Assembly: GCA_009776905.1 (NCBI GenBank)
Contig: WRMX01000026.1
Span: 1-19,198 of the forward strand
DNA from: Oscillospiraceae bacterium
GTDB lineage: Bacteria > Bacillota > Clostridia > Oscillospirales > Oscillospiraceae
Direction of reading: 5' to 3'
Length of the DNA stretch: 19,198 bases
Below the pieces are notes generated by a model. That model was not told the DNA's origin. It did no database searches and was given only the letters and a program-made list of their open reading frames with translations. Position numbers and translations under genes: made by a program. This document shows, piece by piece, positions 7,246 to 14,564 of this stretch (position 1 is its first letter; every line of letters starts with the position of its first letter).

Positions 7246-7407
7246 GACAGGGGGACGGTTTTCGCGTTCCACTTTCAGATGAAACAGGAAACCCGTCCCC
7301 TTGTTTCGCAAAGTGGAACACGAGAACCGTCCCCCTGTTCAATAACGCGAAACACGAGAACCGTCCCCCTGTTCAATAACGCGAAACACGAGAACCGTCC
7401 CTCTGTT
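7246..7407. repeat. REP-like palindrome plus 34-bp tandem repeat array
   Basis: Two parts abut. Segment 7246-7275 and the reverse complement of 7310-7339 match at 27 of 30 positions, with a smaller inverted repeat (GAAACAGG / CCTTGTTTC) in the loop, making a long cruciform. The right arm then continues as a 34-bp tandem repeat: 7319-7352 and 7353-7386 are identical, and 7387-7407 is a truncated third copy with one change. The core is GAGAACCGTCCCCCTGTT. This resembles REP/BIME-type elements mobilised by RAYT (Y1) transposases; no such gene is in the window. It fills the gap between livF and the lipoprotein genes. Confidence 0.8.
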
Positions 7408-7422
7408 TTCACCCCCTGTTTT

Positions 7423-8133
7423 TCATATCCCCAGATATGCCTGTCTGATGTAGTCGTTCTCCAGCATCGTGCACCCCTCGCATTCCATCACGATGCGCCC
7501 GTTCTCGATGACATAAGCGTAATCCGCGATCTCGAGCGTCTGGCGCACGTTCTGCTCTACGAGGAAAACCGTGATACCCTCGGCATGCAGCTGCTTGACA
7601 GTATTGAACACGGCCTTCGCCATCTTCGGCGACAATCCGTAAGAAAGCTCGTCGAACAAGCACAGAGCGGGATTGCTCATCAAGGCTCGCGCCATCGCCA
7701 GCATCTGCCTCTCGCCGCCGCTCATGGTCTTCGCGAGCTGCTTCTTGCGCTCTTCCAGAATCGGGAACAACGCATACATCCGCTCGATGTCCTGCTTGCG
7801 CCCCGACCAAAACTTGCGGTGATAGGCGCCCATCTCCAAATTCTCCTGAATCGTCATATCGGGGAACAGCCTGCTGCCCTCTAGCAGATACGATATCCCT
7901 CGCTCGATGATCCTGTTCGGATTCAACCCGTCGATGCGCTCTCCCTTGAACAACACCTCCCCGGACGTCGGCTTCAACGCGCCGGTGATGGTATTGAGCA
8001 AAGTCGTCTTGCCGGCGCCGTTCGCGCCAAGCAGCGCGACGATCTTGCCCTCGTCGATTTTCAGGTTGACATCCCACAGCGCCTGAACATTGCCATACGA
8101 CACGTTGATGTCCTTCAATTCCAGCAACGCCAC
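7423..8133 (-). CDS. livF: branched-chain amino-acid-type ABC importer ATPase LivF
   Basis: A 236-aa cytoplasmic ATPase, one of two that power the Liv/HAAT importer. It shows Walker A GANGAGKTT (36-44), a LEGSRLFPDMT stretch in place of the usual family PEGR region (about 84-94), signature MSGGE (137-141), Walker B LCLFDE (157-162) and LVEQN (191-195). Gln in place of the switch His is normal for LivF. I chose GTG at 8131-8133: GGAGG (8141-8145) lies 7 nt upstream, homology begins at ALLELKDINVSYGN, and 236 aa is the usual length. The frame is open further upstream but that part overlaps livG. It starts 2 nt after the livG stop, with its SD inside the livG end, so the two are translationally coupled. 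The REP-like cluster follows its stop. Confidence 0.93.
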   Translation of the reverse strand: MALLELKDINVSYGNVQALWDVNLKIDEGKIVALLGANGAGKTTLLNTITGALKPTSGEVLFKGERIDGLNPNRIIERGISYLLEGSRLFPDMTIQENLEMGAYHRKFWSGRKQDIERMYALFPILEERKKQLAKTMSGGERQMLAMARALMSNPALCLFDELSYGLSPKMAKAVFNTVKQLHAEGITVFLVEQNVRQTLEIADYAYVIENGRIVMECEGCTMLENDYIRQAYLGI

Positions 8134-8135
8134 GG

Positions 8136-8870
8136 CTACGCCTCCTCTCCCAGATAAACCTCGATGACCTGCGGATCGTTCGCCACATGGTCGGGCGCGC
8201 CCTCGGCAATCAGCTCGCCATGGTGCAGCACGATGATGCGGTCGCATATGGCCATGATCGCCTTCATCACATGCTCGATCATTAGAATCGCGACCCCGCT
8301 CGCGCGTATCTTCCCGACAAGCTCCATGGCCTCGCCCACCTCCGTCGGATTGAGCCCCGCCATCACTTCGTCGATCATCAAAACGCCCGGTTTGGTCGCC
8401 AACGCGCGCGCCACCTCGAGCCTCTTTTGCAACGCAAGCGGCATGTCAGGCACATTCAAATGAGCATACTTATCGAGACCCGCAAACTCCATGATCTCGT
8501 CAGTGAGCCTGTCCGCCTCATCATAAGTAATGCCGACCTGCCCGAACAGCGCGCCCATGCGTACATTCTCGCGGACGGACATATCGGGGAAGTTCTTCGC
8601 CGCCTGAAACGTCCTGGCGATGCCGAGGCGGCATATCTTGTCGGGACTCATGCGGTTGATTTGATTGCCATTATACGTAATTATCCCCTCGTCGGCCCTA
8701 TAAAACGCGGAAATGCAATTAAACAGCGTTGTCTTCCCCGCGCCATTCGGCCCGATGAGCCCAAGTATTTCCCCGCGTCTGAGTTCAAAATCGACGTTGT
8801 TAACAGCGGTCATGCCGCCGAAGCGCTTCGTGACGCCAACGCCGGTAATTATCTTCACAATATCGGACAT
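8136..8870 (-). CDS. livG: branched-chain amino-acid-type ABC importer ATPase LivG
   Basis: A 244-aa cytoplasmic ATPase partner of LivF. It shows Walker A GPNGAGKTT (40-48), RTFQ (86-89), Walker B VLMIDE (163-168) followed by the family-typical AGLNPTE, and switch H200 (MIEHVM). The signature reads LALQKR (145-150), further from LSGGQ than usual, although LivG proteins commonly vary here. ATG at 8868-8870 has AGGTGG upstream. A 42-bp repeat array separates it from livM, while livF follows after 2 nt. The closing stretch DPQVIEVYLGEE is the usual LivG C-terminus. Confidence 0.93.
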   Translation of the reverse strand: MSDIVKIITGVGVTKRFGGMTAVNNVDFELRRGEILGLIGPNGAGKTTLFNCISAFYRADEGIITYNGNQINRMSPDKICRLGIARTFQAAKNFPDMSVRENVRMGALFGQVGITYDEADRLTDEIMEFAGLDKYAHLNVPDMPLALQKRLEVARALATKPGVLMIDEVMAGLNPTEVGEAMELVGKIRASGVAILMIEHVMKAIMAICDRIIVLHHGELIAEGAPDHVANDPQVIEVYLGEEA

Positions 8871-8890
8871 AACAAACCACCTTCCGGTTT

Positions 8891-8993
8891 TGCGAGGCCT
8901 CCGCCCCGCAGATTGCGAGCCTTTAAGGCTGGTGCGAGGCCTCCGCCCCGCAGATTGCGAGCCTTTAAGGCTGGTGCGAGGCCTCCGCCCCGC
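8891..8993. repeat. 42-bp tandem repeat array overlapping the end of livM
   Basis: Two identical 42-bp units (8891-8932 and 8933-8974) and a partial third (8975-8993) begin TGCGAGGCCTCCGCC and include the near-palindrome AGCCTTTAAGGCT. The array covers most of the gap between livG and livM and runs into livM, whose in-frame TAA (8965-8967) is the TTAA of a repeat unit. It encodes no protein of its own; the Gly/Ala-rich reading on the minus strand is a by-product. Confidence 0.9.
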
Positions 8994-9945
8994 CTCCCGC
9001 GCTCCGCCTCTTTCTCAAAATCGTGTCGACGACGCCGAAAACGCCATTCGGCAAAAGCATGATGACGACTACCATGACCGCGCCGAAAATGATCATATGC
9101 CAATTCGTCACCCTCAACAGATAATCCTGCAAGGCATAAAAAACCACAGCCCCGATGATAGGCCCGTAAGTGCTGCTCATGCCGCCGAAAATCGCCATTA
9201 GCACCGGGAAAAAGCTCGTGTTCAGCCCAAAAGCGGTGTTCGGGTCGATATACCCGATCTTCGTGCTCATCACGGCCCCCACAGCCCCCACGGGCGCGGC
9301 GGTTATCGCAAACGCCAAAACCTTCGTCATCGTCGTCCGGACGCCCAGATGCTGCGCGCTGTCCTCATTTTGCCCGATGCATTTGAGCGAAAGCCCGAAT
9401 CTGGAACGATTCAGGATTATCACAGCGATAAGCGTTATCGCAAACACGACGAGCAACGCATAAAAAACCGTGTCGTTGTCATAAGGCTTCACCATGCGCC
9501 CCTTGGTGCGGGTGAACGCGCCCTCATACCAATTCATGAACCTGTTTAAGAAAAGCGAGAGACCGAAAGTGAAAATCGTAAAATAGATTCCTCTGAGCCG
9601 CAGCGTCACGACGCCGATGATCAGCCCGACGGCAAACGCCATCACGGCGGCAAGTATCATCGTCGTCCACAATGGGAGCTGCCTGCCTAAAATGGCCTGC
9701 AAGTACATCCCGATTCCATAAAACGACGCCGTCGCAAGAGATATGTACCCCGCCTTGCCGGAAAAGAACGACCACGAAATCGACAGGACGCAATAAGTCA
9801 TAATCCACGACAGGAAAAGAGGGGTATACGTATCGGCGACTCCCGGAATAAAGGCCATCACCACAATGGCGGCGGCGATGATCGCAGACTGGATCCTCGA
9901 AGGAGCGGCGCCCCAAAATGCGTCCTTTAACAGCCTCAAACCCAT
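8965..9945 (-). CDS. livM: branched-chain amino-acid-type ABC importer permease LivM
   Basis: This 326-aa inner-membrane permease pairs with LivH to form the channel. It is hydrophobic throughout, with the LivM mark GKAGYISLATASFYGIGMY in its first third. The cytoplasmic loop region that contacts the ATPases is GMSSTYGPIIGA, near residue 270. The start is uncertain among GTG 9948, ATG 9945 and TTG 9939; GGGAGG at 9949-9954 is closest to ideal for the TTG. ATG is reported. Its start overlaps the livH stop (TGATG). The last residues after LRKRR (SAGGGAEASHQP) are read from the 42-bp repeat and end at a repeat-borne TAA, so the original C-terminus and stop were probably overwritten. Confidence 0.9.
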   Translation of the reverse strand: MGLRLLKDAFWGAAPSRIQSAIIAAAIVVMAFIPGVADTYTPLFLSWIMTYCVLSISWSFFSGKAGYISLATASFYGIGMYLQAILGRQLPLWTTMILAAVMAFAVGLIIGVVTLRLRGIYFTIFTFGLSLFLNRFMNWYEGAFTRTKGRMVKPYDNDTVFYALLVVFAITLIAVIILNRSRFGLSLKCIGQNEDSAQHLGVRTTMTKVLAFAITAAPVGAVGAVMSTKIGYIDPNTAFGLNTSFFPVLMAIFGGMSSTYGPIIGAVVFYALQDYLLRVTNWHMIIFGAVMVVVIMLLPNGVFGVVDTILRKRRSAGGGAEASHQP

Positions 9946-10817
9946 CACCTCCCAAGCAGGCCCTTAGGCCTGACGATCAACAGAACCAAAATAATCATGT
10001 AAAAAACGGATATCATGAAAACCGAATCGATGAAGTGGCTGACAGTGTATCCGACAATACCCAAAATAAAGCCGCCCAAAATCGCTCCCTTGACGCTGCC
10101 CAATCCGCCCAGGACGACGATGATGATGGCGATGGTCGTATAGCCAAGGCCGGAAGTGCTCTGGAACTGCTCCCTCATGCTCATCAGCACGCCCGCGCAA
10201 GCGGCCAAAATGCCGCCGATCGCGAAGCACAAGGCCATGATCGAATTTATCTTGACGCCGAGGTGCGCTGCTGCCTGGGAATCTTGCGAAGCGGCGCGTA
10301 TGGATTTTCCAAGGCGGGTCCGCGATAGAAAGATCGTGTATAAGACGCAAATCACAATAGCGATCAGCATAACAAACAGTCCGGCTGCGGAAATCCCCGC
10401 GCCGCCGATATTCACCGAAGTCATCATAAACGGATATCTTTTCGGCGCTGCGCCCATATATGTCTGCAGCAGGTTCTGCGCGATGTAATATATGCCAAAA
10501 GATACGAGTATCGCGTTGCCTTCAAAAACGCCGAGATTGGGCGAAAGCCTTCTCAGCCGCCTGTAAAGCGTAATGTGCAAAATGTACGATATCGCGAAAA
10601 CAATCGGACAAGCGAGCACCAGCGCGAACAGCGGGTGCAGCCCCAGCCCGGATTGCTGCAAAGCATATGTGACGACGGCCGCAAGGACGATGAACTCGCC
10701 ATGCGCGATATTCAAAATCCGCGCCACGCCATATTGCGTGCTCATGCCCATCGCCATAAGCGCGTAAGTGCTGCCCACAATGCACCCATTGATGAGCACC
10801 AATAGAAAAACAGTCAT
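9945..10817 (-). CDS. livH: branched-chain amino-acid-type ABC importer permease LivH
   Basis: This 290-aa integral membrane permease begins MTVFLLVLINGCIVGSTYAL. The family signature of YALMAMGMSTQYGV followed by RILNIAHGEF (about residues 18-42) identifies LivH. The EAA-like loop is GLGSVKGAILGG (about 233-244), and the C-terminus VRPKGLLGR is typical. The ATG at 10815-10817 follows AGGGGG at good distance. The frame is open about 290 nt further upstream, but that part is only the translation of the GC-rich repeat array and lacks family homology, so it was excluded. Its stop overlaps the livM start. Confidence 0.93.
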   Translation of the reverse strand: MTVFLLVLINGCIVGSTYALMAMGMSTQYGVARILNIAHGEFIVLAAVVTYALQQSGLGLHPLFALVLACPIVFAISYILHITLYRRLRRLSPNLGVFEGNAILVSFGIYYIAQNLLQTYMGAAPKRYPFMMTSVNIGGAGISAAGLFVMLIAIVICVLYTIFLSRTRLGKSIRAASQDSQAAAHLGVKINSIMALCFAIGGILAACAGVLMSMREQFQSTSGLGYTTIAIIIVVLGGLGSVKGAILGGFILGIVGYTVSHFIDSVFMISVFYMIILVLLIVRPKGLLGR

Positions 10818-10840
10818 AAATTTCCCCCTCTCTGCGTTGC

Positions 10841-11016
10841 AACCATCGCCCCGGTGCGGCGGCCTAAACGCCGTGCGCTCCGGCATGGCAGCCCAAGCAT
10901 CGCGCGCCCCGGTGCGGCGGCTCAAGCATCGTGCGCTCCGGCATGGCAGCCCAAGCATCGCGCGCCCCGGTGCGGCGACCCAAACGCCGCAAGCATCGCG
11001 CGCCCCGGTGCGGCGG
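10841..11016. repeat. GC-rich repeat array between the binding protein gene and livH
   Basis: The core GCCCCGGTGCGGCG occurs at 10848, 10906, 10964 and 11002 (periods 58, 58 and 38). It is usually preceded by AAGCATCGCG and followed in two units by TGCGCTCCGGCATGGCAGCC. The third unit has lost 20 bp. The rest of the roughly 300-bp gap (11017-11069) shows no gene, and 11070-11105 holds the hairpin element. The minus-strand reading frame through the array is open but is repeat translation. Confidence 0.85.
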
Positions 11017-11069
11017 CTCAACCCCATACGCATGGCAATTGGGATCAAGCCGCCACGCCAGCCCTCGAA

Positions 11070-11105
11070 CGCGCGGCGTCCGGGTTGTGGGGGCGGAACC
11101 CCCAC
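11070..11105 (-). repeat. 36-bp dispersed hairpin element, copy 2
   Basis: Opposite-orientation partner of the element at 4520-4555 (34 of 36 identical, with a GTGGGGG/CCCCCAC stem here at 11087-11105). It begins 9 nt after the stop of the Liv binding protein gene in the direction of transcription. It could slow 3' exonucleases and stabilise the upstream binding protein message relative to livHMGF, as REP elements do. It has no T-tract. Confidence 0.75.
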
Positions 11106-11114
11106 GTTAAAACC

Positions 11115-12569
11115 TTATTTTCCCCAAGCGGGCTTCGGCACGATCGGATCGGCAGTCCTGCGGTCATCGACGTCGATAACCTCGACCCTGCCATTCTGCC
11201 ACTGCCCGATGTTCCCGAGATACATGTCGTCAAGCAGAATATTGTTTGTGAAATGCAGTTTCGGATTCATCACAGTATCAAACGTCGCGCCCTCGATATA
11301 AGTGACCAGCGTATCCTGCTTGATCATCCCGTTCTCGTCAAGCTCGCCCGCGTTCTCGACAGCCTGCTGCAAAATCTGCATCACGGAATAGTAGCAGATA
11401 TGTCCCCACCAGTCCTGATAAACGGTCTTGTCGCCGGAATCCTTGAAGTTGCCGTCCGCATCCTTCCAGAAAGTCCCGTCATTGATCCAATACTCGCGGA
11501 AATGCTCGCTGTAAGCCTTCGCGGCGGGGCTGCTGTCCTCGTTCCAGGCGCCCCATCCGATCAATCCTTCCAAATATAAGTTGCTGGGATCGCCGAACGC
11601 AAACAAGCCAAAGAAGTCATACGTGCCGCCCGGCCCCACGAGATATACGTCAGGGTTGTAATCGAGCTGTACTGCAGCCGCCGCTATCGGAATAGACTGC
11701 TGGGGATACGTGTAGCTCAGGAACGCCTGCGCCCCGCTGGCCTTCGCGTTGTTGATGATGGAGTCGGCCAAAACATCGTTCGGGTCAACGGGCTCGCTGC
11801 CCTTGATCTCGACGCCGACGGCCTTAAGGGCCCTCTCCGTGGCATCCCAATACTCCAAGCCGTGCAGGTCGTTGATGTAAGCGCAATAGACGGAGGTGAT
11901 CTTCTCGTCGGCGAGGAATTTGACAAGCGCGGGCACCTGCGTCTCCGAATAGCTGAGGATGGAGAACGTGTTCACCTTGCCGTAATCTGCTCTGATGTCC
12001 TCAAACGCCTCGGCGAGCATCAACGCTCCACCTTCTGCCGCAAGCAGCAGGTAGTCGTACTTCTGCGCGATCGGAGCGCAAGCGAACAGCCTTGCCGTGC
12101 CTTCCGGGCCGAGAATGAGGTCCGGCTTCTCCTGCGAAACCATCTGCTCGAACATACGGGTCGTGTTTTCCATCACGGAAGCGTCGTCATAGACCTTGAT
12201 CTCGACGGGGACTTTCCTGTCGAGCGACTTGACATACAGCCCGCCCGACTTGTTGATCTCATCTTCCCACATCCTGTATTGCGGGCCGAACGCCGTCTGG
12301 TCGAAAATCGCCTCGTCGCCCGTCAACGGCCTGACCGCGCGGATGGTGATGACATCCTTCTTCATGTCCTTTTGATAGCCTCTTTCAACCAAGTCTCCGC
12401 TCGGTGCCGGCTGGTTGTCCGTCGCCGGCGTGTTTTCCGTTTGCTGGTTGCTTGACGTGGTGTCATTGTTGGTCGATTTATCCCCGCTGTCCTTGTTGCA
12501 GGCAGAGAGCATAAGCGACGACACCAATAGCAGCGCCAACACAATCATTCCGATTTTTCTGAACTTCAT
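11115..12569 (-). CDS. branched-chain amino-acid-type ABC importer binding lipoprotein (LivJ/LivK family)
   Basis: A 484-aa extracytoplasmic ligand-binding protein for the LivHMGF importer. Signal peptide MKFRKIG, a hydrophobic core and lipobox LSAC place the lipid anchor at Cys24. A Ser/Thr/Asn/Gln-rich linker (25-58) follows, then a Peripla_BP_6 type I fold: IRAVRPLTGDEA strand, KVYDDASVMENTTRMFEQMVSQEKPDLILGP (split here as K-V-Y-D-D and LILGPEGTARL), then LLLAAEGG near the hinge. It is longer than E. coli LivJ (about 365 aa), partly through the linker. ATG at 12567-12569 has GGAGG 8 nt upstream. Ligand specificity cannot be read; HAAT proteins also bind aromatics, amides, urea and short acids. 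A repeat array lies on each side. Confidence 0.92.
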   Translation of the reverse strand: MKFRKIGMIVLALLLVSSLMLSACNKDSGDKSTNNDTTSSNQQTENTPATDNQPAPSGDLVERGYQKDMKKDVITIRAVRPLTGDEAIFDQTAFGPQYRMWEDEINKSGGLYVKSLDRKVPVEIKVYDDASVMENTTRMFEQMVSQEKPDLILGPEGTARLFACAPIAQKYDYLLLAAEGGALMLAEAFEDIRADYGKVNTFSILSYSETQVPALVKFLADEKITSVYCAYINDLHGLEYWDATERALKAVGVEIKGSEPVDPNDVLADSIINNAKASGAQAFLSYTYPQQSIPIAAAAVQLDYNPDVYLVGPGGTYDFFGLFAFGDPSNLYLEGLIGWGAWNEDSSPAAKAYSEHFREYWINDGTFWKDADGNFKDSGDKTVYQDWWGHICYYSVMQILQQAVENAGELDENGMIKQDTLVTYIEGATFDTVMNPKLHFTNNILLDDMYLGNIGQWQNGRVEVIDVDDRRTADPIVPKPAWGK

Positions 12570-12656
12570 TTATTTATCCTCCATTTAAAATAGTTTCTGA
12601 TAGTCAATCATTAAACTCACGGGCGCGCAATGCGTATGCGTACCCCAAAGGGTCAG

Positions 12657-12802
12657 TCCCGGCGCCCATGTAGGGGCGGCAACCTGCCGCCATTCCCGGC
12701 GCCCATGAGGGGCGGCAACCTGCCGCCATTCCCTGCGCCCTTGTAGGGGCGGCACCCTGCCGCCATTCCCTGCGCCCTTGTAGGGGCGGCAACCTGCCGC
12801 CC
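12657..12802. repeat. four-copy 37-bp palindromic repeat array
   Basis: Four units at 12657-12693, 12694-12729 (one base deleted), 12730-12766 and 12767-12802. Each contains TAGGGGCGGCAACCTGCCGCC or a near copy (split as TAGGGGC and GGCAACCTGCC), a 7-8 bp perfect hairpin with a 3-nt loop (AACC or ACCC). The array fills the gap between the cupin genes and the Liv binding protein. It could stall 3' exonucleases or reduce read-through; the hairpins lack T-tracts. The remainder of the gap, 12570-12656 and 12803-12838, shows only the SD and no convincing promoter. Confidence 0.88.
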
Positions 12803-12838
12803 GCAAAATGCGCGCCCTCTCGGGCTGCCCCGACATCC

Positions 12839-13966
12839 CTACCTCTTTATCTGCAAAAACAGCTCATCGCCCGCCGTCGGCTCTTTTATCGTCGTCTCGT
12901 CGTCATAAACGAGAACCTTCTTGCCATCGACAGTCTTCTGCGTGATCTTGTAACGGCGCTTGTTATGCGGATACCAAGGAATGAAACATATAGGCTTCCC
13001 CGCCCGCTTGACTGTGATGGCCCCGCGCCAATAGCCCGGCGGAATCTCCACGAGACCCGGCCTGTCAAACGAAATCGCCTGCATGTTGTCGGGGTCGCTT
13101 CCCACCATTACCTCTATCTCCGCATCAAAAGTCTCCCACGAATTCGTGGTGTCGGTGCCGGAGAACCAGAGGTATTCGGGAATCTGCCCGTTGGAAACAG
13201 GCTCGTCGTCGCCCAGCTTGCAAGGCTTCGTGATGATATTGATGCTGAACTGGCGATCTACGTTCGGCATTTCCTCCGAACCTTTGAAAGCAGCCCTCGG
13301 GCTCATGATCGCGTCGCTGATCTTGTGGTAATCCTTGCGCAGCTCAATCACGTTGTCCTTAAACTTGCCCGCCTTGGAAGCGGTCGCGTAAAACGGAGCC
13401 ATATAGTCGATGACTTCCTGTTCCGTCTGGTTCGGATCGGTGAAGCACAGCCCGCAAAACGAGCACTTCTTCGTCGGATCCAGCTTGCAGTCGCGCTCAG
13501 GCTGCTGGTCGATGTAAGGCTCGGAAACGCCGTTCTCGTTCTTTCGCGGGTATATCCGCGCATAAGCATGCCCGCTGTACCACAGCATGCAGTTCAATCC
13601 CTTGGGGACATTCTTGAAATACACGGGACTGTGCCAAACCCCTGCAGGCGCGCTGACGAAGCAAGGCTTCGACATCTCATATATCTCCATGGAATCGGCC
13701 GAATCTCCGAGGCACATCGCGACGGTGAACTCCGACTCCCATATGTTGTCGAGGTCCGCGCCGGTGAACACGAAATAATTAGCCGCCCCGTCGTGGATAT
13801 GCGGGATGTCCATCGTCCCATACCTGTTCGCAACCAGGAACCCGGCCCCGAACGGATTCTCGCTGTCGAGGCTGAAATACCCCATGCGCGGGCTGACGTA
13901 TCCCGCCCAATTGTCCTTGTCGTGCGTCTGTATGAACGGTTTGAATAGTTTTTCGATATCGCCCAA
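12839..13966 (-). CDS. two-cupin protein with CX7CX2CX2C cluster between the cupins
   Basis: A 375-aa probably cytoplasmic protein with no signal peptide. The N-terminal cupin has motif 1 PHIHDGAANYFVFTG (H56, H58; the usual Glu is absent) and motif 2 APAGVWHSPVYF (H112). Then comes C160-KLDPTKK-C168-SF-C171-GL-C174. A second cupin-like half (about 235-345) repeats the frame (EYLWFSGTDTTNSWE and EIPPGYWRGAITV) but has lost the metal His (Arg after Trp314 region). TTG at 13964-13966 is chosen because AGGAGG (13975-13980) sits 8 nt upstream; no ATG fits. It is the last of three related genes. A metal centre in the first cupin plus a Zn or Fe-S site at the Cys cluster is inferred. No enzyme activity can be named. 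Confidence 0.8.
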   Translation of the reverse strand: MGDIEKLFKPFIQTHDKDNWAGYVSPRMGYFSLDSENPFGAGFLVANRYGTMDIPHIHDGAANYFVFTGADLDNIWESEFTVAMCLGDSADSMEIYEMSKPCFVSAPAGVWHSPVYFKNVPKGLNCMLWYSGHAYARIYPRKNENGVSEPYIDQQPERDCKLDPTKKCSFCGLCFTDPNQTEQEVIDYMAPFYATASKAGKFKDNVIELRKDYHKISDAIMSPRAAFKGSEEMPNVDRQFSINIITKPCKLGDDEPVSNGQIPEYLWFSGTDTTNSWETFDAEIEVMVGSDPDNMQAISFDRPGLVEIPPGYWRGAITVKRAGKPICFIPWYPHNKRRYKITQKTVDGKKVLVYDDETTIKEPTAGDELFLQIKR

Positions 13967-14001
13967 AAATATTACCTCCTTATGTTCCTTGTTCTGCCCC
14001 G

Positions 14002-14562
14002 TCAATCCTTCCAATCAAGCGACATGCACTTTTTGCAAACGTCGCACTGCTTATTCGGATCGAGCAGGCAGCTTATCTGCCCGTTATACTCCATCCACTT
14101 CTCGCCATCCGGCATTAAGTACATCCCGCAAAACAGCCCATGCTCCACCGTGACCTCAAAAAACACTGGCGACCCGATGCGGATGAAATTCAACGGGCAA
14201 TGCCACATATTCGCGGGAATGCGCACGATCGTCGGCTCGTCGATGTTGTACATCTCCGCCTCGTCGCCGAGCCCCAAAGTAAACTCTATATGCGCGTCGA
14301 ACTCGAACGCGCGCCCCGGAGGCCCCGTGAACGCCAAAAATTCGTCTGCGGGATGCTTATGCGGATATGGGTCGATGAAAACAGGCTGATCGACCAACCC
14401 GCCGCCGATGTACATATGCGCCCCGGCGATTTGGCACGCGCCTCTGAACCCGACTCCGCGCACTTCCTGATTCTCGTTTTCCTTGTAAGTGCCGTCGATG
14501 AACGCGGCGCCGCGCTCCGGCCTGTTCCTGTAGATCAGCTTCTCGTATCTTGAAACGCTCAT
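14002..14562 (-). CDS. cupin protein with C-terminal CX7CX2CX2C cluster (second of trio)
   Basis: A 186-aa probably cytoplasmic single-cupin protein. Motif 1 is PHKHPADEFLAFTG (H68, H70, E74) and motif 2 is RIPANMWHCPLNF (H121, N125), giving the standard 3-His/1-Glu metal set. A C-terminal tail carries C165-LLDPNKQ-C173-DV-C176-KK-C179. Near the N-terminus, FRGACQIAG is shared with the 185-aa neighbour. ATG at 14560-14562 has AAGGAG 7 nt upstream; the frame extends upstream only into the neighbour's end. It begins 2 nt after that gene's stop, so the two are coupled. Cupins of this metal set include dioxygenases, isomerases, decarboxylases and small-molecule sensors; which applies is unknown. 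Confidence 0.82.
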   Translation of the reverse strand: MSVSRYEKLIYRNRPERGAAFIDGTYKENENQEVRGVGFRGACQIAGAHMYIGGGLVDQPVFIDPYPHKHPADEFLAFTGPPGRAFEFDAHIEFTLGLGDEAEMYNIDEPTIVRIPANMWHCPLNFIRIGSPVFFEVTVEHGLFCGMYLMPDGEKWMEYNGQISCLLDPNKQCDVCKKCMSLDWKD

Positions 14563-14564
14563 CG

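Noticed and set aside
7423..8209. Alternative reading frame of about 266 aa inside livF
   Set aside because: Arg-rich shadow frame overlapping livF, which has all ABC ATPase motifs in its own frame.
10818..11105. N-terminal extension of livH to position 11105
   Set aside because: The extension is only the translation of the 58-bp repeats. The ATG at 10817 has a proper SD and starts exactly at the LivH homology.
7246..12802. Possible CRISPR arrays
   Set aside because: The arrays are contiguous tandem repeats without unique spacers of constant length, and no cas genes are present.
12585..12836. Overlapping small minus-strand ORFs between the cupin and Liv genes
   Set aside because: They translate the 37-bp hairpin repeats into repetitive Gly/Arg/Pro peptides; there is no SD and no non-repeat sequence.
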